DNA from: Myxococcales bacterium
GTDB taxonomy: Bacteria > Myxococcota_A > Polyangia > Haliangiales > Haliangiaceae
Reading direction: 5' to 3'
Assembly (NCBI GenBank): GCA_947483555.1
Contig: CANKMW010000026.1
Location: 28,524-92,523, forward strand
Length of the DNA stretch: 64,000 nt
Shown: in pieces, positions 28,680-38,495 of the stretch
Numbering within the stretch: the first letter of the stretch is position 1
Layout of the letters: each line of letters opens with the position of its first letter
Program-made: the position numbers and the translations under genes
Notes under the pieces: model-generated
Told to the model about the DNA's origin: nothing
The model's input: only the letters and a program-made list of their open reading frames with translations
Databases searched by the model: none

Positions 28680-28836
28680 CCGGTGTCGTGGCCGCGTCCG
28701 GCGCCCTGCTCGGCGTCCATCTCGGCGCCGGATACTGAGCGCATCAGTGTCACGAGGCGAGCGCGTCGCAGGCGGGCCATGAGGCGTTAGCCGTGGTCGC
28801 TGCGCGTGGCGACCGAACCGGCCCAGACTGCCGGCC

Positions 28837-30057
28837 ATGCCTCGCCGTCAACGTCGCATCCTCGCCCCGTTCGCGTTCACCGCAGCGCTCGTGACCACGG
28901 CGCACGCCGGCCCGGGCCGGGCGCCGATCCTGGGCGGCACCCAGGCCACCGTCGGGCAGTTTCCTTCGGTGGTCGCGCTCGAGGTCGGTGGCGGGCTGTG
29001 CACCGGCACGCTGATCACGCCCGAGTGGGTGTTGACCGCGGCCCACTGCATCTCGCCGGGCGTCGTCGGCGGCACCCAGGCCTCGATCACGTCGAGCGTC
29101 CGGGTCCACTTTGCCACCGTCAACATCCGCACCAGCCCCGGCACCGTGGTGCGCGCGAGCGCCACCATCCCCGACCCGACCTTCGACGTCAACAACCTCG
29201 GCTCCGACGATATCGGCCTCATCAAGCTGGCGACCCCGGTCACCGATGTCACCCCGGTGCCCGTCAACCTCCAGGCCAGCAAGGCCCCGGTTGGCATCGG
29301 CGTCACCATGGTCGGCTTCGGCGCCACCGCGGTCGGCGGCGGCGGCAGCGTCGGCATCGAGTACGTCGTCGAGCAGACCTCGGTGAGCTGCGCCGGCGGC
29401 GGCGGCTCCGACGCCGACTTGCTGTGCTTCTCGCAGGGCAACGGCCGGGGCAAGTGCGAGGGCGACTCGGGCGGGCCATCGTTCGCGATGATCGACGGCA
29501 AGCCGGTCCAGGTCGGGATCACCTCGTTCGGCGATCAGGACTGCGCGCAGTTCGGTGCCGACACCCGCACCGACGCGGAACGCGCGTTCCTCGTCGAGCA
29601 CATCCCGGCGTTGCAGTGCCAGGCCGACGGTAGCTGCACCGCGGCCTGCGGCAGCAACGGACTGCCGGTCGATCCCGACTGTCCGGTGTGCGACACGGAC
29701 GGCGAGTGTGGCGACGCTCAGGTCTGCTTCGAGCACGCCTGCATCATCGAACCGTTCGGCCCGCGCGGCGTCGGCAGCGAGTGCACCGACGGCACGCAGT
29801 GCGAGTCCGGATCCTGCGCCGCCGGACCGGGCGGCGACACGCGCTGCACCCTGACCTGCACGCCCGGCACCGCCGCGGCCTGCCCGGCCGCGCTCGAGTG
29901 TCTCGAGGTCGCCGGCGGCGCCGGCGGCGGCGCCTGCTGGCCCGCTGACGGCGGCGGCTGCTGCGATGCGAGCGGTCGCGGTGCGCCGACCGCGCTCGCC
30001 GGCGGTCTGCTGCTCGGCTTGCTGCTCCGGCGCCGGCGCGCGCGCCCGGCTGCGTAG
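28837..30057 (+). CDS. Secreted trypsin-like serine protease with MYXO-CTERM tail
   Basis: 406 residues. Signal peptide (MPRRQRRILAPFAFTAALVT), then S1 features: activation-like ILGGTQATVGQFP, catalytic His in TAAHCI, Asp in DDIGLIKLA and Ser in CEGDSGGPSFA. Cys-rich segments follow (CDTDGECGDAQVC; GTQCESGSCAAGPGG) and the end is GGGCCDASGRG, a hydrophobic helix and RRRRAR, the MYXO-CTERM sorting signal. It is probably surface displayed or released, as expected for a predatory or saprophytic lifestyle. A second protease of the same plan is at 39432-40805. Confidence 0.93.
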   Translation: MPRRQRRILAPFAFTAALVTTAHAGPGRAPILGGTQATVGQFPSVVALEVGGGLCTGTLITPEWVLTAAHCISPGVVGGTQASITSSVRVHFATVNIRTSPGTVVRASATIPDPTFDVNNLGSDDIGLIKLATPVTDVTPVPVNLQASKAPVGIGVTMVGFGATAVGGGGSVGIEYVVEQTSVSCAGGGGSDADLLCFSQGNGRGKCEGDSGGPSFAMIDGKPVQVGITSFGDQDCAQFGADTRTDAERAFLVEHIPALQCQADGSCTAACGSNGLPVDPDCPVCDTDGECGDAQVCFEHACIIEPFGPRGVGSECTDGTQCESGSCAAGPGGDTRCTLTCTPGTAAACPAALECLEVAGGAGGGACWPADGGGCCDASGRGAPTALAGGLLLGLLLRRRRARPAA

Positions 30058-30107
30058 CGCCCAGGCGGAGACGGCGGCGCACGCGGTCGTGGGTGCTACG
30101 GTGACGC

Positions 30108-31106
30108 ATGGGTTTGCACCGCCGGGTGATCGCGACGTTGAGCGCCGGCCTGGCCGGGTGCGGCGCGACCGCGATCGGGGTCGCGCATCGCGCCGACGCC
30201 GGGGCGGTCGCGACGGTGGCGCCCGGGTTCCGGTTGCCGTCGCACCGCGGCGGCGAGGTCGCGTCCGCCGTCGCGCTGGCCCGGCGCCGTGTCGCGCTGG
30301 TGTTCTACCGCGGCTTCTGGTGACCGTGGTGTCGTGCCCAGCTCGGTGAGCTGGCAGATGCTCGGGCGGCGTTCGCGCGCCGCGGCGTGACCATCGTCGG
30401 CATCAGCGATGATCCGGTCGAGGACTCGGCGCGCCTGGCGGCGCAGCTCGACCTCGACTTCGCGCTGCTGGCGGATCGCGCCGGCGAGGTCGCGCGCCAG
30501 TACGTCGGCACCGACGACCACGGCAACGCGTTGCCCGGGGTCGTGCTGATCGACGCCGACGGCACGATCGCCTTTCGACAGATCGGTGAGCGCAAGGACG
30601 ATCGCTTGGGCGCCCAGGCGTTGCTCGACGTCATCGATCGCACGTTCGGACCGGCGGCGGGCGGCGCGGAGCCGCTCGGTGACGGCTACCTGCCAGTCAG
30701 CCGGCTCCAGCTGCGGTCTGGATTCGGCGGCGGCGCGGTCGCCGGCGACGGCGTGCGCAGCACCGGCGTGGTCGGCGCGGCCGTGCTGGTGCCGGTGGGC
30801 CGCCACCTCCTGCTCGGCCCCACCATCCACGCCGAAGCCCGCGGGGCGATCGATCTCGACGGCTCGGTCCGGCTGCGCCTGCCGGTGGTCGAACGGCTGG
30901 GCTGGGTCGAGGTCGGAGGCGCCCTCGGGACCACGGTCGGCGATGGCCGGGGCTGGAACGCCGGCGCCAGCCTCGGCGTCCAGTTCGCGATCGATCCGCG
31001 CTGGGCGGTGCACGTCGAGCTGACCGGCACCGGCCGCGCCGACGAGGGTCACGGCCCTCAGCTCGCCGTCACCGTCGGCGTCGCCCGCTTGCTGCGGCTA
31101 CGGTGA
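30108..31106 (+). CDS. Peroxiredoxin-like selenoprotein (in-frame TGA = Sec72)
   Basis: 332 residues if TGA 30321-30323 is read as selenocysteine. The frame is the same on both sides, and flanking residues form the Prx/AhpC-type block FYRGFW-U-PWCRAQLGEL, where relatives have Cys at U72 and a second Cys (here C75). A hairpin 21 nt after the TGA fits the bacterial SECIS model. The N-terminus is a lipoprotein signal (LSAGLAGC, Cys18). The thioredoxin-like fold runs to about 185 (VTIVGISDDPVED, LPGVVLIDADGTIAFRQIGE), followed by a 145-residue beta-rich domain resembling a small barrel. ATG 30108 has TACGGT 5 nt upstream. Predicted role: peroxide or thiol reduction at the cell envelope. Confidence 0.8.
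30335..30356 (+). promoter_or_regulatory. Bacterial SECIS-like hairpin
   Basis: TGCC-c-AGCTC pairs with GAGCT-GGCA: nine base pairs with one bulged C and a GGT apical loop. Its loop starts 21 nt after the in-frame TGA and has G in the first two loop positions, as expected for a bacterial selenocysteine insertion element. Confidence 0.65.
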
Positions 31107-31200
31107 CGAACCGAGCCCGGGTGGCGCAGAGCTCATCCTGATCGCGCGGGTCGCGGCGTCGATGTCGAGATCCGCGCCGCGATGATCGGGCCGGGGCCGG

Positions 31201-32739
<1,539 letters not shown>

Positions 32740-32762
32740 TGATTCATCATAGACCTGATACC

Positions 32763-32779
32763 TGGTTCACCGCGAACCA
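32763..32779. promoter_or_regulatory. Inverted repeat, probable RtcR binding site
   Basis: TGGTTC-accgc-GAACCA is a perfect 17-bp inverted repeat between rtcR and rtcB, about 72 bp upstream of the expected rtcB transcription start. This is the usual place of an upstream activator site for sigma-54 enhancers. Confidence 0.55.
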
Positions 32780-32817
32780 TTTCGGGTTTCGCGCGTCGAC
32801 GTTCGGGCAGTTGCAGC

Positions 32818-32833
32818 TGGCACGCCGGACGCA
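32818..32833 (+). promoter_or_regulatory. Sigma-54 promoter of the rtcB operon
   Basis: TGGCACG-CCGG-ACGCA matches the consensus TGGCACG-N4-TTGCA at the invariant GG and GC with correct 12-bp spacing. Transcription is expected near 32843, after the first rtcB ATG (32834) and 5 nt before the second (32849). Confidence 0.65.
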
Positions 32834-32848
32834 ATGGCCAGGCTCGCC

Positions 32849-34102
32849 ATGACCCGCGCACTCCTGACCAACCCGCCGGCCACCGTCGCCGCCGGCGCGC
32901 CGATCACGCTGATCAGCGGGCCCGACGTATGGATGGAAGGCGACGCCACGCTCCAGCTCGCCGCGGTGGCGCGGCTCGCCGGCTGCGTTCGCGCGGCCGG
33001 CATGCCGGACCTCCATCCCGGCCGTGGCTATCCGATCGGCGCCGTGGTCGCGACCCGCGACGTCGTTCACCCCCAGCTGGTCGGCGGCGACGCCGGCTGC
33101 GGCGCGCGCATCATCGTCACCACGGTCGAGCGCACCACGCCCGATCAGCTCGACCGCCGGCTGCGCGCGCAGTTCGAGGCCGCGCTGGTCGACGCCGCCG
33201 ATCCCGCGGCGCTGTTCGCCGCCGCCTGGCAGCGCGGCGGCCGCGGCCTGGCCGAGGTCGACGGTCTGCCCGACGGCCTGCGCCAGCTCGCGGCCCGCGA
33301 GCCCGACGACGACCGCTTGCCGCCCAGCGGCGACCCCGGCCGCTACCAGGCCGGCTTCGAGCAGGTGCTCGGCACGGTCGGCGGTGGCAACCACTTCGCG
33401 GAGATCTCGCGGGTCGACGACGTGCGTGACACCGCGACCGCGGCCGGGCTCGGCCTGGCGCGCCACGCGCTGGTCGTGGTCGCCCACTCGGGCTCGCGCG
33501 GGCTCGGCACCGCGCTCGGCGCGCACTGGGGCCCTCGCCCGCTGCGCGGCACCGAGCGTGACGACTACCTCGGCGAGCTGGCCGGCGCCTGCCGGTTCGC
33601 CCACGCCAACCGCCTGGTGGTGGCCTACCGGCTGCTGAGCGCGCTCGGCGCGCTTCGCGACCACACCCTGCGCGGCGGCTTCGACGTCACCCACAACGAC
33701 GTGCGGGCCGAGCGGCTCGACGGCGGCGAGGCCTGGATCCACCGCAAGGGCGCCGCCCCCGCCCCCGCCGGCGGCCTCACCATCGTGCTCGGCAGCCGCG
33801 GCGCATCGTCGTGGATCATGCTCGGCACCGGGGCCGCGGCCGGGCTGGGCTCGGTCGCCCACGGCGCTGGCCGCAAGATGAAGCGCAGCGAGGCGCTCGC
33901 CAAGCTCAAGGATCGCTACCGCCGCAGCGAGGTCGCGCGCTCGACCCTCGGTGGCCGCGTGATCTGCGACGACAAGGCGCTCCTGTTCGAGGAGCACCCC
34001 GACGCCTACAAGGCGATCGAGCCGGTGATCGCCGCGCTCGTGGCCCACCGGCTCGCGACCCGGGTCGCGGCGCTGACCCCGATCGTGACGGTGAAGCTGT
34101 GA
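32849..34102 (+). CDS. rtcB: RtcB-family RNA ligase (RtcB2-like)
   Basis: 417 residues from ATG 32849; the ATG at 32834 lies upstream of the predicted start of transcription. RtcB motifs: GGDAGCGARI (Asp/Cys metal ligands), GTVGGGNHFAEI, VVAHSGSRGLG, HNDVRAERL, WIHRKGAAPA, IVLGSRGASSWIMLG and AHGAGRKMKR (the His that becomes guanylylated). The enzyme joins RNA 3'-phosphate or 2',3'-cyclic phosphate ends to 5'-OH ends using GTP and Mn. The pairing with PrfH downstream marks the RtcB2-PrfH type, linked in the literature to repair of damaged ribosomes. The stop overlaps prfH (GTGA). Confidence 0.92.
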   Translation: MTRALLTNPPATVAAGAPITLISGPDVWMEGDATLQLAAVARLAGCVRAAGMPDLHPGRGYPIGAVVATRDVVHPQLVGGDAGCGARIIVTTVERTTPDQLDRRLRAQFEAALVDAADPAALFAAAWQRGGRGLAEVDGLPDGLRQLAAREPDDDRLPPSGDPGRYQAGFEQVLGTVGGGNHFAEISRVDDVRDTATAAGLGLARHALVVVAHSGSRGLGTALGAHWGPRPLRGTERDDYLGELAGACRFAHANRLVVAYRLLSALGALRDHTLRGGFDVTHNDVRAERLDGGEAWIHRKGAAPAPAGGLTIVLGSRGASSWIMLGTGAAAGLGSVAHGAGRKMKRSEALAKLKDRYRRSEVARSTLGGRVICDDKALLFEEHPDAYKAIEPVIAALVAHRLATRVAALTPIVTVKL

Positions 34103-34743
34103 ATCGCGTCGTGCTCCAGATCTCGTCGGGCGTCGGCCCGGCCGAGGCGCGACGCTTCGTGTTCCAGCTCGCTGCGCGTCTCGAGCAACGCGCCCACGAC
34201 CGCGGCCTCGAGGTCGCCGAGGTGGTGTCGAGCGGTGCCGCCGGCGCGCCGCGGTCGGTCGCGTTGCACCTGCGCGGCGACGCGGCGACCCGGCTCGCCG
34301 ACGAGCTTGGCACCCACGTGTTGATCGACCGCAGCCCGCGGCGTGGCCGTTCGGCGCGCAAGCGGTGGTTCGCGGCGGTGACGCTGCACCCGGCGCCGCC
34401 GACCGTCGCGGTCGCCAGGTTGCCGCGCGACCAGCTCGTGATCACCGCGTGTCGCGCCGGCGGCCCCGGCGGCCAGCACGTCAACAAGGTGTCGTCGGCG
34501 GTGCGGGTCCAGCACCTGCCCTCGGGCCTGGCGGTGCGCAGCGCCAGCGAGCGCTCGCAACAGGCCAACCTCGATCGGGCGCTGCGCCGGCTGGCGGCGC
34601 TGCTGCACGCGGCGGCGCGCGCTCGCGTCGCAGACGCCCGCGATGCGCGGCGCCGCGTCCACTATCAGGTCGAGCGCGGCGCCGCGATCCGGACCTACAT
34701 CCTCGCCGACGACGGCACGCTCCACCAGCGGAGCGCACCATGA
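34099..34743 (+). CDS. prfH: Peptide chain release factor homolog PrfH
   Basis: 214 residues. The catalytic GGQ motif (G124-G125-Q126 in RAGGPGGQHVNKVSSAVR) and the class I release-factor fold are clear, with no stop-codon recognition domain, as in PrfH. The N-terminal part (VVLQISSGVGPAEARRFVFQ) matches the family start. PrfH releases peptides on ribosomes damaged in the decoding centre, working with RtcB2. GTG 34099 overlaps the rtcB stop and the stop overlaps the next ATG (ATGA), so three genes are coupled. Confidence 0.92.
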   Translation: MNRVVLQISSGVGPAEARRFVFQLAARLEQRAHDRGLEVAEVVSSGAAGAPRSVALHLRGDAATRLADELGTHVLIDRSPRRGRSARKRWFAAVTLHPAPPTVAVARLPRDQLVITACRAGGPGGQHVNKVSSAVRVQHLPSGLAVRSASERSQQANLDRALRRLAALLHAAARARVADARDARRRVHYQVERGAAIRTYILADDGTLHQRSAP

Positions 34744-35597
34744 CGCCCCCCGACGCCACCGCCACCGCCCGCGCCGCCGCCACCGCCACCGCCGACATCG
34801 CCGTCAACGCCCGCGGTCTCAAGGTCCACCTCCGGACCGTCGCGATCGGCGCCGTGACCTACCGCGTGGTGTCGCTGCGCCCCGCGACCACGGCCCGCTT
34901 CAGCGCCAACTTCTTCCACGACACCTGGCACCTCCTCACCGGGGGCGCCGGCGCGCTCGTGCTCGGGCGGCTGCTGTGGGGCCTGGCCTTCCAGCGCCAG
35001 CCCGGCACGCTGCTGATGATCGACGCGCCGCATCTGGTCCCGACGCCGTTCGAGGCCGACCGCGCCGATCCGATCGTCGTGGTGCCGGCCGGGCTGACCA
35101 GGTTCGACGTCGATCACCTGCGCACGCTGCGGCGCCGGCTGGGCGCCGGCGTCCCGACCACGACCGTCCGTTGGCACACCTTCGGGCTGCCGCGCGCGCT
35201 GACCGCCGACGGCGCCAACGCGGTGTGGCGTCGCGACGAGTACCGGGCCGAGCGCGCACGCGAGCAGATGAGCCGGCGCGCCGGGCTGATCTGCTACACC
35301 GCGCCACCCGACGTCTTGCGCGCCCACGCGGCCGCCATCTACCAGCTGCGCGACTGCCAGGACATGAGCTACCACCCGCTCGCCGAGGCCGGGCGGTTCC
35401 GCGGCTGGGGCTCCGACGGCGAGGTCCAGGTGTTCGCCAGGTTCGACGACGACGTGGCGGCGGCGACCATCGCGCGTCGCGAGGTGCTGGCGGGAGCCGA
35501 GCGCCCGCTGCGCGACGAGTCCGAACGGCAGGCGGTGTGGTCGCACCGGGACCGCGTCGCCGACCGCCGGCGGGCCGCGCGATCGCGATCGCGCTGA
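34740..35597 (+). CDS. Orphan protein coupled to RtcB-PrfH
   Basis: 285 residues. The ATG overlaps the prfH stop by 4 bp. An Ala/Thr/Asp-rich start is followed by VHLRTVAIGAVTYRVVSLRP, FSANFFHDTWHLLTGGAGAL, GTLLMIDAPHLVPTPFEADR, VVVPAGLTRFDVDHLRTLRR and a C-terminal DCQDMSYHPLAEAGRFRGWG. There is no signal peptide or membrane helix. I do not recognise the family. The operon position predicts a part in RNA or ribosome repair, for example damage recognition or recruitment of RtcB, but this is inference only. Confidence 0.75.
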   Translation: MTPPDATATARAAATATADIAVNARGLKVHLRTVAIGAVTYRVVSLRPATTARFSANFFHDTWHLLTGGAGALVLGRLLWGLAFQRQPGTLLMIDAPHLVPTPFEADRADPIVVVPAGLTRFDVDHLRTLRRRLGAGVPTTTVRWHTFGLPRALTADGANAVWRRDEYRAERAREQMSRRAGLICYTAPPDVLRAHAAAIYQLRDCQDMSYHPLAEAGRFRGWGSDGEVQVFARFDDDVAAATIARREVLAGAERPLRDESERQAVWSHRDRVADRRRAARSRSR

Positions 35598-35613
35598 CCG
35601 CTCCCGACGACGC

Positions 35614-36447
35614 TCAATCGCCGAGAGCGATCTCGCCCAGCATCGTCGTGTCGCACCACGCCTCGGCGCGCGAGAACGCCGTGCAGCAGCTGGCGCAGCG
35701 CGGCGCCGGTCGCACGTACGCCAGGCCGTACCCATCGGCGTTGCCGCCGCCGTCGTCGTCGATCACGCCCCACGCGAACCCGATGCGCGCACCCAGGGTG
35801 GCGCCCAGCGTCGCCTTGGCGATCCGGATCTCGACCGTGAAGCCCTCGGCGGTCGGCAGGCGCACCGACTGGATCGTCGGATCGGCGCCGTTGGTCGCCG
35901 GGTAGATCCCGTACACCGGCCGATAGTCGATGATGACCTCGTGATCGTCGGCGCCGTAGGCACCGGCGCGATCGTCGGCGCTGTCGATGTAGAACGTGAT
36001 GGCGTCGTTCTCCCACGTGCTGGTCGAGTCGCCCGAGTGCGGCTTGGCCTCGATCACGTCGAACAACAGGTGCAGGTGGGTGGCGTCGTGACCGACGCGC
36101 AGCCCGGCCGACATGCTCGGCGTGTACCCGGCCACGAACTCGGTGTTGGCGGCGGTCGCGAGGTCCATCGCGTAGCGGGTCGAGGCCGCGAGCTCGGTGG
36201 CCACGCCGTCGAGGAGCGGCGCGGCGGTCAGCGCGGCGGCGCGGATCACCCCCTCGCTGACGGCGGCGTCGGTCGGCACCGCCGGCGCGTCGATCACGCG
36301 CGCATCGATGCTCGCCGCGGGTGCATCGTCGGTGACGGCCGCGGCGTCGAGACGGCTGTCATCGACGACACCGCCGGGCTGGAAGGCACACGCTGCCGAC
36401 AGGCAGCAACCGAGCGCAGGCACGAACGTGGACAAGGCGAGTCGCAT
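35614..36447 (-). CDS. Lipoprotein with CBM9-like (DOMON-type) carbohydrate-binding domain
   Basis: 277 residues. The signal peptide starts MRLALSTFVPALGCCLSAAC with a lipobox Cys, followed by an Asp/Ala/Pro linker. The mature C-terminal 200 residues follow the CBM9 pattern: PLLDGVATELAASTRYAMDL, VGHDATHLHLLFDVIEAKPH, WENDAITFYIDSADDRAGAY, EVIIDYRPVYGIYPA and FTVEIRIAKATLGATLGARI. This domain binds sugars and is often fused to xylanases; here it stands alone as a surface lipoprotein. Conserved Asp/Glu suitable for Ca binding are present. The gene is read towards the rtc operon. Confidence 0.8.
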   Translation of the reverse strand: MRLALSTFVPALGCCLSAACAFQPGGVVDDSRLDAAAVTDDAPAASIDARVIDAPAVPTDAAVSEGVIRAAALTAAPLLDGVATELAASTRYAMDLATAANTEFVAGYTPSMSAGLRVGHDATHLHLLFDVIEAKPHSGDSTSTWENDAITFYIDSADDRAGAYGADDHEVIIDYRPVYGIYPATNGADPTIQSVRLPTAEGFTVEIRIAKATLGATLGARIGFAWGVIDDDGGGNADGYGLAYVRPAPRCASCCTAFSRAEAWCDTTMLGEIALGD

Positions 36448-36522
36448 ATGGGCCCCGAGAGGCGCACCTGTAGCCCACCCTCGCACCGAAGTGAACTGAA
36501 ATCGGAACTTCGGTTCTCGGCC

Positions 36523-37854
36523 TCAGGCCCGACGCCGCCGTCGCCGGGAGCCGATGGCCAGGCCACCGAGCACCAGCAACCCACCGAGGGCCGGCGTCCC
36601 CGCCGCTGGCTGCGCGCCACAGCAGCCACCGGGATCGCGGGGCGGCCCGTCGGCCTGCGGCTCTTCCGGCAACCCGAACTGCTCGCGGATCGCCGGCCAC
36701 AGCCTGGCCTCGCACAGATCGCGCTGCATCGTCCCGACCGGACAGCTGAGCGGCCCCTTCATCTCGACGTAGCGAACCACCTTGCTCCAGCTCTGAGCGT
36801 CGGTCGAACGCCCGAGCGCGAAGAAGTCCGGCTCCCAGTTGGCGCCGCAGGCCAGCAACACGTCGCCGCGATCGCCCAGGCACGACGCCTGCGGCAGGTC
36901 GCTGATCTTCTGGAACGTCAGGCCGAGATCGGTCGAGCGATGGACGCCGCCCATCTGGGTCGCCACCACCACGGTGCCGTCGGCGCGCATGACCACGTTA
37001 CGGATGGTGTCGGTCGTGGTCAGCACCTCGGCGAAGGTGTCGCCGCCGTCCAGGGATCGATACAGCTTGTCGCCCGCCGGCGGTACCGCCCGCACCGAGC
37101 GCACGAACACCAGGTCCGGATCATCGGGCGCGACCTCGTCGACGAGGAGCAGCGGGCTGGTGCCGAGCAGGAAGGCGCTGATCGGTTGCACGCTCCAGCC
37201 GGCGCCGGCGTCGTCGGTCCGGTACAGGTGCACGGTGGGCGGGATGGGGCCGCCGTCGGGTCCGGTCTGGGTGACCTGATACCCGGTGACGTAGGCGCGA
37301 CGCGGCTGGCTCGGTGCCACCACCACGCTCTTCCACCACACCTGCGACGACGCCAGCCCGACCGGCGTGAACGTGGTGGCGTCGTCGGTGGAGCGATAGA
37401 CGTCGTTGGGGCGACCGGCCTCGGCGGTGGCGACCCACACCGCGCCGTCGGAGCCGACGTCGATGGCGTCGACCCAGGTGCCGGCCAGGTAGCCGGCGCT
37501 CTGCGGCGCCTGCTCGGCGGTGGCGGTGGTGAACGAGCAGCCGCCGTCGCGACTGACGCGCAGACCCTCGAACGTGGTGGCGTAGATCGAGCCGTTGGCG
37601 CCGATCCGATACTTGGGATCGAACGTGCCCTCGTAGCCGACGTTCTGCTCGCACACCCAGTAGAAGCCGGCGCCGTCGTCGTGGCTGAGCAGGAGTCCGA
37701 ACGTCACGCCGAGGTAGATGTCCTGGTGGTCGCCGGGACGGACCGCCACGCTCACCGAGGTCGGGAAGCGGCCGTTGCCGTGCGCGACGCTCGCGAACGC
37801 CGCCACGCCGGTGACCGCGGCCATCAGCGCAGGCAGAGCTCCCGGGCGGCGCAT
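36523..37854 (-). CDS. Secreted BNR-repeat (sialidase-like propeller) protein, MYXO-CTERM
   Basis: 443 residues. A signal peptide (MRRPGALPALMAAVTGVAAF) precedes repeated blocks of the BNR/Asp-box type: LSHDDGAGFYWVC, VSRDGGCSFTTAT, RSTDDATTFTPVG, RTDDAGAGWSVQP, RSLDGGDTFAEVL, RSTDLGLTFQKIS. About six blades make a beta-propeller like sortilin/photosystem-assembly folds. The C-terminus has PGGCCGAQPAAG, a hydrophobic helix and RRRRRR, the MYXO-CTERM signal. No catalytic Asp/Arg set of a true sialidase was identified. ATG 37854 has TAAGCT 7 nt upstream, preferred over upstream GTG/TTG codons. Confidence 0.85.
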   Translation of the reverse strand: MRRPGALPALMAAVTGVAAFASVAHGNGRFPTSVSVAVRPGDHQDIYLGVTFGLLLSHDDGAGFYWVCEQNVGYEGTFDPKYRIGANGSIYATTFEGLRVSRDGGCSFTTATAEQAPQSAGYLAGTWVDAIDVGSDGAVWVATAEAGRPNDVYRSTDDATTFTPVGLASSQVWWKSVVVAPSQPRRAYVTGYQVTQTGPDGGPIPPTVHLYRTDDAGAGWSVQPISAFLLGTSPLLLVDEVAPDDPDLVFVRSVRAVPPAGDKLYRSLDGGDTFAEVLTTTDTIRNVVMRADGTVVVATQMGGVHRSTDLGLTFQKISDLPQASCLGDRGDVLLACGANWEPDFFALGRSTDAQSWSKVVRYVEMKGPLSCPVGTMQRDLCEARLWPAIREQFGLPEEPQADGPPRDPGGCCGAQPAAGTPALGGLLVLGGLAIGSRRRRRRA

Positions 37855-37876
37855 CACGCCGAGCTTACCCAACTTG

Positions 37877-38371
37877 TCACAGTCCGGCGAGGACCTCGAA
37901 GGCCCCGCCGGCGTCCAGGCCGATCATGATCACGGCGCCCATCACGCCGGCGGCGACGTCGTCGAGGACCACGCCCGCGCCGCCGGGCACGTGGAGGTCG
38001 ATCCAGCGCACCGGCGGCGGCTTGAGGATGTCGAGGGCCCGGAAGACGACGAAGCCGACGCCCAGCACCCACCACGATCCGCGATCGACCAGCGCGACGG
38101 TGAACAGGTAGCCGGCGACCTCGTCGATCACGATCCGCCCCGAGTCGTGACTGTCCCAGACCTGATCGGCGTGGTGGGCGGCGGCGATCCCGACCAGGGT
38201 CACCACGATGGCGATGACGAGGAACAGCCAGGTGTCAGTTCCTCGACAGGCCCACGCCAGCGGCACCGCAACCAGCGTGCCGCAGGTTCCCGGCGCAACC
38301 GGCGAATATCCTGCTCCTCCGGCGGTGGCAACGGCACGAGCGACGAACGAGGTCACGGCGGCGAGGCTCAT
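37877..38371 (-). CDS. pgpA: Phosphatidylglycerophosphatase A
   Basis: 164 residues, three to four membrane helices. PgpA hallmarks: TAGGAGYSPVAPGTCGTLVA, SGRIVIDEVAGYLFTVALVD (Asp/Glu metal site) and FRALDILKPPPVRWIDLHVP with GGAGVVLDDVAAGVMGAVIM. It removes phosphate from phosphatidylglycerol phosphate in the inner membrane. The divergent gene at 38496 encodes the CDP-alcohol phosphotransferase that would make the substrate. A 14-bp perfect palindrome lies 7 bp upstream of the start codon. Confidence 0.93.
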   Translation of the reverse strand: MSLAAVTSFVARAVATAGGAGYSPVAPGTCGTLVAVPLAWACRGTDTWLFLVIAIVVTLVGIAAAHHADQVWDSHDSGRIVIDEVAGYLFTVALVDRGSWWVLGVGFVVFRALDILKPPPVRWIDLHVPGGAGVVLDDVAAGVMGAVIMIGLDAGGAFEVLAGL

Positions 38372-38377
38372 GTCACT

Positions 38378-38391
38378 CGTCTTGCAAGACG
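38378..38391. promoter_or_regulatory. Palindrome between pgpA and the CDP-alcohol transferase
   Basis: CGTCTTGCAAGACG is a perfect 14-bp palindrome in the 124-bp divergent intergenic region between two phospholipid genes. It may be a repressor or activator site, or chance; no known factor matches. Confidence 0.35.
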
Positions 38392-38495
38392 TCGTACCAC
38401 GCCACGCGGATCGGCGGGCGCCCCGATGAACATCCCGGTCCGGTCCGGGGTCACAGCACAGCGCAGCGAAGACACTTGGCTGCCACCGGAAAGAG

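Noticed and set aside
28658..28738. 26-residue hydrophobic peptide gene overlapping the TerB-like gene end
   Set aside because: No ribosome-binding site or TANNNT upstream, and it lies mostly inside the TerB-like coding end; too weak.
30108..30323. Short 71-residue gene plus separate downstream gene (or pseudogene)
   Set aside because: The two parts are in one frame and join into an uninterrupted peroxiredoxin motif across the TGA, with a SECIS-like hairpin; selenoprotein is the better reading.
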